From Octadecabacter sp. (GTDB lineage: Bacteria; Pseudomonadota; Alphaproteobacteria; Rhodobacterales; Rhodobacteraceae): a stretch of DNA of 34,208 nucleotides. The translations under genes were made by a program, and so were the position numbers. The DNA lies in the NCBI GenBank assembly GCA_017886375.1, contig JAGGNB010000209.1, positions 1 through 34,208 on the forward strand. Reading direction: 5' to 3'. Below are positions 7,404 through 14,927 of the stretch, one piece after another (within the stretch, counting starts at the first letter, position 1; every line of letters begins with the position of its first letter). Under the pieces are notes generated by a model. The model was not told the origin of the DNA, made no database searches, and saw only the letters and a list, made by a program, of their open reading frames with translations.

Positions 7404-8048
7404 ATGGCTAAGCAATTAGATTATCACACGATCCGTGAGATTTTTACCCGCTTTCAGGCGGGCGAACCGGAACCCTTGGGGGAGCTGGATCACGTGAATG
7501 CCTATACCTTGGTTGTTGCGGTGGCGCTGTCGGCGCAGGCGACCGACAAAGGCGTGAACAAGGCCACCGCCGCGCTGTTCAAGATCGCCGATACGCCGCA
7601 AAAGATGCTGGATCTGGGTCTTGATGGCGTGATTGAGCACATCAAAACCATCGGGTTGTTTCGCAACAAAGCCAAGAACGTCATCAAGATGAGCCAGCTT
7701 TTGGTCGATGAATATGATGGCGTCGTGCCGAACTCCCGCGCCGCATTGCAATCCCTGCCCGGTGTCGGGCGCAAGACGGCCAATGTGGTGCTGAATATGT
7801 GGTGGGGCCAGCCCGCACAGGCGGTCGACACGCATATTTTCAGGCTGGGCAATCGCAGCGGTATTGCACCGGGCAAAAATGTCGACGCCGTTGAACGCGC
7901 GATTGAGGACAATATCCCTGCGGATTTTCAACTGCACGCCCACCACTGGATGATTTTGCACGGCCGGTATATCTGCGTCGCGCGCAAACCTAAATGTCAG
8001 GCCTGTCACATCCGTGACCTATGCCAGTTTGAGGATAAAACAGAATGA
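7404..8048 (+). CDS. nth: Endonuclease III (DNA glycosylase/AP lyase)
   Basis: The 214-residue protein excises oxidised pyrimidines and cleaves abasic sites in base excision repair. The helix-hairpin-helix LPGVGRKTA contains the catalytic lysine K124, the catalytic aspartate is D142 (VDTHIFR), and the 4Fe-4S cluster ligands are C191, C198, C201 and C207 (C-x6-C-x2-C-x5-C). I set the start at the ATG at 7404, preceded by AAAGGGA, which gives nearly the length of E. coli Nth (211). An upstream in-frame start at 7359 would add 15 residues without homology. The gene overlaps the following kinase by four bases (ATGA). Confidence 0.95.
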   Translation: MAKQLDYHTIREIFTRFQAGEPEPLGELDHVNAYTLVVAVALSAQATDKGVNKATAALFKIADTPQKMLDLGLDGVIEHIKTIGLFRNKAKNVIKMSQLLVDEYDGVVPNSRAALQSLPGVGRKTANVVLNMWWGQPAQAVDTHIFRLGNRSGIAPGKNVDAVERAIEDNIPADFQLHAHHWMILHGRYICVARKPKCQACHIRDLCQFEDKTE

Positions 8049-9034
8049 CTAACCCCGTGAATTACGATGTCATCGGTATCGGCAACGCGATCGTCGATGT
8101 GATCGCGCCGAGCAGCGACACGTTTCTGGACCAGATGGGCATCACCAAGGGCATCATGCAGCTGATCGAACGCGACCGCGCGGAACTGCTGTATGCGTCC
8201 ATGGACAGCCGCGTCGAAGCGCCGGGTGGATCGGTCGCCAACACGATTGCCGGCATTGGTGAACTTGGTTTGCAAACGGCCTTTATCGGCAAGGTAAAAG
8301 ACGACGCACTGGGTAAACTTTATGCTGACTCGTTGCAAAAGGCTGGCACAGCGTTTCCGTTGTCGCCCCAAAACGTGGAATTTCCGACGTCGCGGTCGAT
8401 GATTTTTGTGTCCCCTGACGGGGAGCGGTCAATGAATACATACCTTGGTGCGGGGGCGGATATTTCGTCCGCCGATGTGCCGGATGTGTTTGGCACGGGG
8501 CTGTTGTTCCTTGAAGGGTATCTGTTCGATAAAGAAGAGGGCAAAACCGCATTTTCCGAGGCAGCACAGCGGATGAAGGCAGCGGGCGGGCGGTCCGCCA
8601 TTACGATTTCTGATCCGTTCTGCGCCGAGCGTCACCGCGACGATTTCAAACGCCTGATCGCTGAGGACATGGACATCGCCATTGGCAACGGCGTCGAATG
8701 GATGACGCTGTATGAAACGGACGATTTGAATGATGCGCTGCGACAGGCGGCTGAGGTATGCGATATCGTTGCCTGCACGCGGTCCGGCGATGCGGTTTGG
8801 GTCCAGCAAGGCGCGCAGCGTTTTACGGCGGATGTGACGGCGGTGACGCCGGTGGACGCCACGGGTGCTGGCGATCAGTTCGCGGCTGGTTTCCTATATG
8901 GTGTGTCCACAGGACGACCGTTGGATGTCGCCGCGCAGATGGGTGTGTTGTGCGCGGCAGAGGTGATTGGGCATATCGGCCCTCGGCCTGAAATCAACAT
9001 GGCACAGGTGTTTAGCGAACGCGGGCTGATTTAG
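8045..9034 (+). CDS. PfkB-family sugar/nucleoside kinase (adenosine kinase-like)
   Basis: The 329-residue ribokinase-fold protein has the N-terminal substrate motif (GGSVANTIAGIGELG, from about residue 61) and the C-terminal PfkB signature DATGAGDQFAAGF with the catalytic base D277. Rhodobacterales proteins of this type are usually annotated adenosine kinase. Ribokinase or fructokinase activity cannot be excluded from sequence. It is translationally coupled to nth through an ATGA overlap. Its stop is followed after three bases by the convergent end of the GT42-like gene. Confidence 0.87.
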   Translation: MTNPVNYDVIGIGNAIVDVIAPSSDTFLDQMGITKGIMQLIERDRAELLYASMDSRVEAPGGSVANTIAGIGELGLQTAFIGKVKDDALGKLYADSLQKAGTAFPLSPQNVEFPTSRSMIFVSPDGERSMNTYLGAGADISSADVPDVFGTGLLFLEGYLFDKEEGKTAFSEAAQRMKAAGGRSAITISDPFCAERHRDDFKRLIAEDMDIAIGNGVEWMTLYETDDLNDALRQAAEVCDIVACTRSGDAVWVQQGAQRFTADVTAVTPVDATGAGDQFAAGFLYGVSTGRPLDVAAQMGVLCAAEVIGHIGPRPEINMAQVFSERGLI

Positions 9035-9037
9035 CGG

Positions 9038-9742
9038 CTACTGCGCAAGCGTCGCCAGCCACGCGGCGTCAATTTCGTCAATGACGTCGGTGTTAAACCG
9101 GCTCTCTTCTTTCCAGTATTTACCGGACGCCACAATATAGCCCGCCTCCTGTTCCAGCTGCAGGGCATGATCGATCGCAGCTTGGTTCAGGTCGGGCATC
9201 AAATCGGGCCAAGGCGACAGCGCGTCAGGTCGCCCGCGTCCAAAAACGAGGCGGCTGGGGTCAGACGACAGGTTCACACAGGCGCAGCCTTGCCTGTGTG
9301 CCATGGCCTGCAACCGCGCTGATTTCGCCTCAAGTGAGCGCAAGGTGACGTCGCTGCGCAGCGGATCAGCGGTGCCGGTTCCGTAGAAATGCGTCTTTGT
9401 CCGATCATAGGTCATGTCGCAGCCAAGATAGGCCAACACGCTGGGGCGCAACGCATGCAGCGCCCAATATCCGGCGGTAAAGGCCATCGTGCCGCCGCCG
9501 TACACAAACCCGCCAAGGGCGTTTTGCGCCGGAACGTAATCCTCAAAGGTGATAATGCGCTGGCCGTCGCGCAGCGACGTGGGCTGGCGGTCTGGCGCGA
9601 AATCGGAGGGATGGATCAAGTCGTCCCAATCGGGGCGGACCTGCCATGCGTTGTTGATCGCGACGATCCGATCAAACGGCGCGCGCGGCCAACCCGCTGC
9701 CTGCGTCACATTCGGGCCACTGCCAAGGATAAGAACGATCAT
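9038..9742 (-). CDS. Uncharacterised protein, GT42/DUF115-like
   Basis: The 234-residue protein has no signal peptide or membrane helix. It opens with a Rossmann-like MIVLILGSGPNV, followed by IVAINNAW, and has a central YLGCDMTYDRTKTHFYG. This pattern recalls CstII-type sialyltransferases (GT42) and DUF115 proteins, where the GCDM-H-Y-G region lines the nucleotide-sugar site. The similarity is by eye only. The neighbouring sulfotransferase and GT14 glycosyltransferase suggest a part in glycan synthesis or modification. AAAGGG precedes the ATG. Confidence 0.6.
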   Translation of the reverse strand: MIVLILGSGPNVTQAAGWPRAPFDRIVAINNAWQVRPDWDDLIHPSDFAPDRQPTSLRDGQRIITFEDYVPAQNALGGFVYGGGTMAFTAGYWALHALRPSVLAYLGCDMTYDRTKTHFYGTGTADPLRSDVTLRSLEAKSARLQAMAHRQGCACVNLSSDPSRLVFGRGRPDALSPWPDLMPDLNQAAIDHALQLEQEAGYIVASGKYWKEESRFNTDVIDEIDAAWLATLAQ

Positions 9743-9897
9743 TTAGTGCCCTTTGTGCAAGGCTCATAGGTAGGTCAGGGCGCGGCGCAAACCAGTGCTG
9801 GCACAATTTTTGCGGATCATCAGTTTCAACATCTGGCGCGCCGTCCAAAAGCGGGTGCGGGTTGCCGTCAGGCGGGTTGAGGGCCGCGTCGCGCATG
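9743..9897. other. Intergenic stretch with no convincing gene
   Basis: Between the GT42-like gene and the sulfotransferase. A 74-codon minus-strand frame (9672-9896) runs through it but overlaps the start of the GT42-like gene and resembles nothing I know. The sequence could be a decayed gene or the leader of the GT42-like gene. Confidence 0.3.
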
Positions 9898-9943
9898 CAG
9901 TTCTTCAGGCCCCGCTTTTTCCAAAGCGGGGCCTGAAGAACTG
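9898..9943 (-). terminator. 21-bp perfect hairpin with GGAA tetraloop
   Basis: Arms at 9898-9918 and 9923-9943 are perfectly complementary over 21 bases. The transcript of the sulfotransferase strand would have a GNRA-type GGAA loop. It begins four bases after the sulfotransferase stop codon. There is no T-run after the stem, so it is an atypical terminator or a very stable 3'-end RNA structure. Confidence 0.6.
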
Positions 9944-9947
9944 GCTA

Positions 9948-10766
9948 TCATTCGCCAAGTTTTGCATGAACTTCGTCCAGATCAATCTCACCTACGGGCA
10001 TCTTGTTGCCCGGGTTTTCAAAGTCATATTTGAACAGATTGAAATCTTTCTTATAGATTTCATACATCATGTGCATCGACAGTTCGTCAAAGTAATCCTC
10101 AACCGGATGGGCGCGGGTTGGTCCGTGGCCTTCGGATTCGTTGAACCGCGGAATCCCTGACAGATCAATCGGATTTGGCGTTTTGATCCCGTCCAGAACC
10201 TGCTGCATGCCGTCGTTGAACTGTTCGGTCCAGACGATCTTGTCGTAGCGGCCGCCGTTGATGATGAACGTGCTGATATGGCCTGACATCGCGGACCAGT
10301 GGATATCTGGGTCCATGGGGCGGCGGTATTTGATGGTGTCACGGGCAAACAGCAAGAATCGGCGGAACGATTTAATCTGGTCAAATTCGAACCCGTCTTC
10401 GGGTGAACCAACCTCGATCCCGTATTTCTGGATCAACAGCGGTACAAGATTGCCACGGTAGCGTTTGCCATTGCGCTGGATGCCGCAAATTTTGTCGAAG
10501 AACGACGACAGTATTCGCGTGTACGGATTGCGCACACAGGTGAACGAATAGCTCGTGTGGTTTTTGACGTTGGCGGTGATCAGCGGTTGACTGTCTTCCA
10601 TCGCCCATTTGTGCATGCCGCCTTGGGCGTCATGGATATCCCCGTCGAAAAATTCACCATGATCGGAATAATACATGATCTGTCCGATGGTCGAACAGGC
10701 GCATTTGGGCACTACGCGATACACCACGCTTTCAGTTTCGGTCATCCAAGTGCCGGGGAAACCCAT
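9948..10766 (-). CDS. Sulfotransferase family protein
   Basis: The 272-residue protein has the two PAPS-binding motifs of carbohydrate-type sulfotransferases: the 5'-phosphosulfate loop VVPKCACSTIG (from residue 18) and the 3'-phosphate motif TCVRNPYTRILSSFF (76-90), with R79 and a serine at 87 or 88. Such enzymes transfer sulfate from PAPS to sugar hydroxyls. No signal peptide or membrane helix is seen, so it should act in the cytoplasm. AAGGA precedes the ATG. It diverges from the GT14 gene over a 154-bp AT-rich spacer, suggesting joint action on one glycan. The acceptor is unknown. Confidence 0.85.
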   Translation of the reverse strand: MGFPGTWMTETESVVYRVVPKCACSTIGQIMYYSDHGEFFDGDIHDAQGGMHKWAMEDSQPLITANVKNHTSYSFTCVRNPYTRILSSFFDKICGIQRNGKRYRGNLVPLLIQKYGIEVGSPEDGFEFDQIKSFRRFLLFARDTIKYRRPMDPDIHWSAMSGHISTFIINGGRYDKIVWTEQFNDGMQQVLDGIKTPNPIDLSGIPRFNESEGHGPTRAHPVEDYFDELSMHMMYEIYKKDFNLFKYDFENPGNKMPVGEIDLDEVHAKLGE

Positions 10767-10920
10767 GTGTTCGTCCTTATTATGGCGCGTCGCCGATCAT
10801 GTCAGCGAAGCTTTTGGGTAAAAGAGCAAATAATTCGTGTTTATTCAATGCGTCTTCACGTTTACACATGAGAAACATAACTGAATACAATCCTAACGAT
10901 AGGGGCATATTGTTTCCAAA

Positions 10921-12498
10921 ATGGCAAAAATTGCTTTCATCTTGCTGTGTCATAAAGACCCCGAGGCCATCGTGCATCAGGCCGAACAGCTGACGGCGGT
11001 GGGTGACTACATCGCGATCCATTTTGACGCCAGCGCCCCGACTGACGCGTATAACCACATTCATGCCGCTTTGCGCGACAATCCCAACGTTGCATTCGCC
11101 AAAAAACGGATCAAATGCGGTTGGGGTGAATGGTCTTTGGTGCAGGCGACGCTCCACGCGGTTGAGGCTGCCGTCGATGCATTTCCCAGAGCGACACATT
11201 TTTACATGGTGTCCGGTGATTGCATGGCGATCAAATCCGCAAGCCACGCAAAGGCGCTGCTGGACGGGGAAGATTGCGATTACATCGAAAGTTTCGATTT
11301 CTTCGAAAGTGACTGGATCAAGACTGGCATGAAAGAAGAGCGGCTGATTTACCGCCACTTTTTTAACGAACGTAAAAACAAGACATTGTTCTATAATTCA
11401 TGGTGGACGCAGCGAAAGCTCGGGCTTGAGCGTAAGATTCCGGCCGATCTGCAAATCATGATCGGGTCGCAGTGGTGGTGTTTGCGACGTCGCACGATCG
11501 AATGGATTCTGGACATGACAAAGTCCCGCCCTGACGTGATGAAGTTCTTTCGCACGACTTGGATTCCCGATGAGACGTTCTTCCAGACCCTTGTGCGCCA
11601 TCTGGTGCCGGAATCGGAGATTCAAAACAGAACCCTGACGTTTCTGATGTTCACAGATTACGGGATGCCGGTGACATTTTATAACGATCATTACAATTTG
11701 CTGCTGTCGCAGAATTTCCTGTTTGCGCGCAAAATTTCGCCCGAGGCAACAGAGCTCAGGGACAGGTTGGGTGTGTTGTACGCGTCGGACCGCGACGATT
11801 TCAAAATCTCCGATGAGGGGCAAAAACTATTCGGATTCCTGACCGGACGTGGCCGCGTCGGCAGCCGTTTTGCGCCGCGGTTCTGGGAGGCAGATGCATC
11901 GTTGGGACGCGAGCGCGAGTTGCTGATTATTGCCTGTAAGAAATGGCATGTCGCCAAGCGGCTTGTCGGGTCGATCAAACACCATCTCAATATTCCGGCG
12001 ATCGATTATCTGTTTAACGAAGAAGACACCGACCTGCCGGATTTGGGCGGAATCCAGTCCACATTGGACAAACGCACACGCCACCGTCGCGCGTTGATGC
12101 GGATGTTGTTTGACTATTATGAAACGGATCGGATGATCATTTGTCTGGACACCGCCAACCTTGATCTGATGCAGGATTTCTTTTCGGACCGCTCTACGAC
12201 CCGACTGTTGGAGTTGGAATGTGAATTCACCGATGAATTCCTGACGGGCCATGCCAAACGGGTTGGATTGGCAGGTGAGCTTACGACGGGCGAGACAATG
12301 CAGCAGCTTTTGCCGACGATCCGTTATGACGTGATCTATGAAAGTGACCGAATTCGCGATGCGGGCTTTAACAATCATCTGCGGGTGCGCGAATTGGCCA
12401 GCCCAGATGAGAACGCGCGACCGATTGCCGAATTCCTTAGCGTGCCAGAAGACGTTGCCCGCGGGATTGCCCAAACCCCCTATTTGTTTGCTGACTAA
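10921..12498 (+). CDS. GT14 (core-2/I-branching) glycosyltransferase with DUF5928 C-terminus
   Basis: In the 525-residue protein, the N-terminal half (to about residue 280) matches beta-1,6-N-acetylglucosaminyltransferase-like GT14 enzymes: FILLCHKDP (7-13), HFYMVSGDC (93-101), GSQWWCLRR (182-190) and WIPDETFFQTL (214-224). The C-terminal half (about 310-525, ELLIIACKKWHVAKRLVG onward) corresponds to DUF5928, which accompanies GT14 in Rhodobacterales and has no known role. No membrane helix is apparent. The best Shine-Dalgarno (AGGGG, 10901-10905) is about 15 bases from the ATG, an unusually long gap. Divergent from the sulfotransferase gene. The HIT gene follows after 11 bases. Confidence 0.85.
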   Translation: MAKIAFILLCHKDPEAIVHQAEQLTAVGDYIAIHFDASAPTDAYNHIHAALRDNPNVAFAKKRIKCGWGEWSLVQATLHAVEAAVDAFPRATHFYMVSGDCMAIKSASHAKALLDGEDCDYIESFDFFESDWIKTGMKEERLIYRHFFNERKNKTLFYNSWWTQRKLGLERKIPADLQIMIGSQWWCLRRRTIEWILDMTKSRPDVMKFFRTTWIPDETFFQTLVRHLVPESEIQNRTLTFLMFTDYGMPVTFYNDHYNLLLSQNFLFARKISPEATELRDRLGVLYASDRDDFKISDEGQKLFGFLTGRGRVGSRFAPRFWEADASLGRERELLIIACKKWHVAKRLVGSIKHHLNIPAIDYLFNEEDTDLPDLGGIQSTLDKRTRHRRALMRMLFDYYETDRMIICLDTANLDLMQDFFSDRSTTRLLELECEFTDEFLTGHAKRVGLAGELTTGETMQQLLPTIRYDVIYESDRIRDAGFNNHLRVRELASPDENARPIAEFLSVPEDVARGIAQTPYLFAD

Positions 12499-12509
12499 AG
12501 AGGTTTTCG

Positions 12510-12872
12510 ATGGATTATGCCTATGACGATCAAAATATCTTTGCCAAAATCTTGCGCGGCGAGATCCCCAACCAGACGGTGTTTGAAAATGAACATGCGC
12601 TGGCATTTCGCGACATCAACGCGCAAGCGCCGGTGCATGTGCTGGTGATCCCCAAGGGGCCGTATATGAGCCTCGATCATTTTGCGCGGGACGGGTCTGC
12701 TGATGAACAAGTCGGGTTCATGAAAGCAGTCGCCGAAGTGTGTCGCCTTGAGGGAGTGGAGGCGGGTTTTCGGGCCGTGGCAAACGCCCGTGAAGACGGC
12801 GTGCAAGAGGTGCCGCACTACCACCTGCACATTCTTGCGGGGCGCAATCTGGGGCCGATGTTAGCACGTTAA
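12510..12872 (+). CDS. HIT-family (HinT-like) nucleotide phosphoramidase
   Basis: The 120-residue protein carries the full histidine triad HYHLHILAG (H103, H105, H107, the middle one being the likely nucleophile) and the family's N-terminal IFAKILRGEIPNQTVFE. HinT proteins hydrolyse AMP-lysine-type phosphoramidates and similar adducts. Length is normal. GAGG lies upstream, and the 11-base gap to the GT14 gene suggests cotranscription, though a functional link is not obvious. A copy of the intergenic repeat follows its stop. Confidence 0.92.
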   Translation: MDYAYDDQNIFAKILRGEIPNQTVFENEHALAFRDINAQAPVHVLVIPKGPYMSLDHFARDGSADEQVGFMKAVAEVCRLEGVEAGFRAVANAREDGVQEVPHYHLHILAGRNLGPMLAR

Positions 12873-12907
12873 GCTTTTTCGGTTTGGTAATGCCAATCCG
12901 ACCAAGA

Positions 12908-12963
12908 GGGGGCCAACCCCCGTCGCTTTGCGACTCCCCCGGGATATTTTTGAAGCAAAGATG
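12908..12963 (+). repeat. Intergenic double-hairpin repeat, copy 1
   Basis: GGGGGCCAACCCCC is followed by GTCGC-TTT-GCGAC, then CCCCCGGGATATTT and a tail AAGCAAAGATGA. It lies in the convergent gap between the HIT and ABC-ATPase genes, oriented with HIT. The GC-rich stems plus ATATTTTT could terminate transcription. Related copies are at 24248-24298 and 31980-32038. Confidence 0.75.
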
Positions 12964-12975
12964 ATAGGGGGCTCG

Positions 12976-13923
12976 TTAGTCCTTTGTGAGGTTGAGAAAC
13001 ACGTCTTCCAGGTCCGGATCTTCCGTGCGCACATCTTTGATGGTGATGCCAGCGTCATGGACCAGAGACAGGACTTGGTCGGCGCGGGTTTGTGAGGTTT
13101 TGTAGGTAAAGGCGAGGGTGCCGTTGGTGCGTTTCTGGCCTTCGATTTCTGTTGGAAGCGCGGGCAGGTCGGCAGGTGTATCCGGTGTGATCACCATGGT
13201 CTTGGCGTCAAGCTGGCCCAGCAGGTTTGCGGTCGTATCATTGGCGATGACCGCGCCGTGGTTGATGATGGCGATCTGGTCACACATCTGTTCGGCTTCT
13301 TCGAGGTAGTGCGTTGTCAGGATGATCGTCATGCCGTCGTCGTTCAGGCGGCGCACGTGTTGCCACAACATGTTGCGCAATTCGATATCGACGCCAGCCG
13401 TAGGTTCATCAAGCACAAGGATTTGCGGCGAATGAACCAGCGCTTTGCCCAAGAGCAGGCGGCGACGCATGCCACCTGACAGTGATCGCGCGTAGGCTTC
13501 TGCTTTGTCGGTGAGGCCGGTGAGTTCCAGCAGTTCTTCGGTGCGGCGTTGCGATTTTGGCACGCCGTACAGCCCTGCTTGCACGTCCAGAGACCCGCGC
13601 GGCGAAAAGAACGGATCGAGGTTGGGTTCTTGTGGCATGATTCCGATAGAGGCGCGCGATTGGCGCGGGTTTTCGTCTTGATCGAACCCCCAAATGCGCA
13701 CGGACCCGCTGGTTTTCGTCACAAGCCCTGCAAGGATGTTGATCAGGGTGGATTTGCCCGCCCCGTTCGGCCCCAAAAGACCGAATATTGACCCGCGCGG
13801 CACTGCCAGATCGACGCCAACCAGCGCCTCCTTTGCGGGGCTGCGTTTGGTGGCCGCGTAGGTTTTGCGCAGGCCGGTGATTTCCAGTGCATTGGAATGG
13901 CTTTCGATCCTTGGCATCCGCAT
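12976..13923 (-). CDS. ABC-2-type transporter ATP-binding protein
   Basis: The 315-residue ATPase has Walker A GPNGAGKST (51-59), the signature LSGGM (148-152), Walker B ILVLDEP (168-174) and the switch histidine H205 (LTTHYLEEAEQM), all intact. The sequence resembles the CcmA/NodI/DrrA branch that drives ABC-2 exporters. A C-terminal 80-residue extension ends in EDPDLEDVFLNLT, typical of this branch. No permease gene is adjacent: downstream is the repeat and convergent HIT gene, upstream the divergent zinc-finger gene. Its membrane partner and substrate are unknown. Confidence 0.9.
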   Translation of the reverse strand: MRMPRIESHSNALEITGLRKTYAATKRSPAKEALVGVDLAVPRGSIFGLLGPNGAGKSTLINILAGLVTKTSGSVRIWGFDQDENPRQSRASIGIMPQEPNLDPFFSPRGSLDVQAGLYGVPKSQRRTEELLELTGLTDKAEAYARSLSGGMRRRLLLGKALVHSPQILVLDEPTAGVDIELRNMLWQHVRRLNDDGMTIILTTHYLEEAEQMCDQIAIINHGAVIANDTTANLLGQLDAKTMVITPDTPADLPALPTEIEGQKRTNGTLAFTYKTSQTRADQVLSLVHDAGITIKDVRTEDPDLEDVFLNLTKD

Positions 13924-14010
13924 TATTCCCGACTTGTTCGCTGCGCAGGGATCGCTAGTATGCCCCCGTTACATCCGCACCTAGCGTGCCCCCAGCCCAG
14001 AGGCAATTGA

Positions 14011-14184
14011 ATGACAACGTCTGCCCCCGAAACCAAGATCGTGAACGAGTGGCGGGTCGCCTGTGACGGCGGCGGCGCATTGGGCCATCCCCGTGTCTGG
14101 CTGCAAATCGCCAAAGAAGACGGCTGGGTCGAATGCCCCTATTGTGATTGCAAATTTGTTCACAGTGAGGCTGCCGCTGAGTGA
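14011..14184 (+). CDS. Zinc-finger (zf-CHCC, NDUFS6-like) small protein
   Basis: The 57-residue protein has the zf-CHCC signature: C18 and H26 in [14 protein letters not shown], then C42 and C45 in ECPYC. It corresponds to the zinc domain of mitochondrial complex I subunit NDUFS6, which has bacterial counterparts in alphaproteobacteria including Paracoccus complex I, so a role in NADH dehydrogenase assembly or stability is likely. Its last four bases (GTGA) overlap the GTG start of the next gene. It is short and easily missed in annotation. Confidence 0.9.
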   Translation: MTTSAPETKIVNEWRVACDGGGALGHPRVWLQIAKEDGWVECPYCDCKFVHSEAAAE

Positions 14185-14867
14185 AGCGGGCCTTTCGGCT
14201 GTCTCTGTGGGCGCTTAGCCCGGTTTTTCTATATTTTGGCTTGACGATCTTTGGGGCTTTGGTTCCGGCGTCTTTGATTGCGCCATCGGGGTCTGATTTT
14301 GGCCAGACATCGGCTGGGCAGGAAATTGTTCTTGTCGCGGGCCCGATCCATTACGACATTTTGCTGCCGGCCGATAATGATACGCGTGCGGCGTTTGCGT
14401 TTCTTGAAACTGCCGGCGTGCCGATTGGGTCGCGTGGCGTGCAATGGCTATCTGTCGGTTGGGGCAGTGAGGCGTTTTACACCACAACCGGCAGCTATCG
14501 CGATTTGTCGCTGCGCACGATTTGGCGCGCGGCCACGGGCGATGCTGGCGTGATCCGGTTTGAGGTTTACGGCGCCTTGCCTGACCATCCATCCTTGCGC
14601 CGCGTCAAGGTCAGTCAGGCCCAGCTGGACGCATTGCGCGCCGCGATAAGGGGTGATCTAGGCGCGGAACCGAATGCTCTTTCGCTGGACGGGTTTTCTA
14701 TGACGGATGCGTTTTATTCCGCTGTGGGGCGGTTTCATGTGCTGTCGACCTGCAATGTCTGGGTCGGGCAAAAGCTGGCCGATGCGGGGCTCGCGTTCGG
14801 GGTTTGGACGCCCACACCCTACGGCGTGACGCTGTCGCTTTGGTGGAACGGGCATTTGGACGGCTGA
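14181..14867 (+). CDS. DUF2459 (TIGR02117) family protein
   Basis: The 228-residue protein has an N-terminal membrane anchor or signal (about residues 8-32) and then the DUF2459 features: [16 protein letters not shown] (about 48-63), GWGSEAFYT (about 93-101) and [16 protein letters not shown] (near 189-204). The H, S-E and C-N residues recall a papain-like or permuted peptidase fold, but no activity is established. The start is GTG, overlapping the zinc-finger gene by four bases. DUF2459 members are mostly linked to urease or cell-envelope loci. Here the context is polA. Confidence 0.82.
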   Translation: MKRAFRLSLWALSPVFLYFGLTIFGALVPASLIAPSGSDFGQTSAGQEIVLVAGPIHYDILLPADNDTRAAFAFLETAGVPIGSRGVQWLSVGWGSEAFYTTTGSYRDLSLRTIWRAATGDAGVIRFEVYGALPDHPSLRRVKVSQAQLDALRAAIRGDLGAEPNALSLDGFSMTDAFYSAVGRFHVLSTCNVWVGQKLADAGLAFGVWTPTPYGVTLSLWWNGHLDG

Positions 14868-14927
14868 GCGATTGAACCTGCGCCCGTGCACGGCTACCAA
14901 GGGCAGGTCTGCATAGGGGTTCTGCAC

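Noticed and set aside
9672-9896. 74-codon minus-strand frame before the GT42-like gene
   Set aside because: It overlaps the start of the GT42-like gene, has no recognisable motif, and no clear ribosome binding site.
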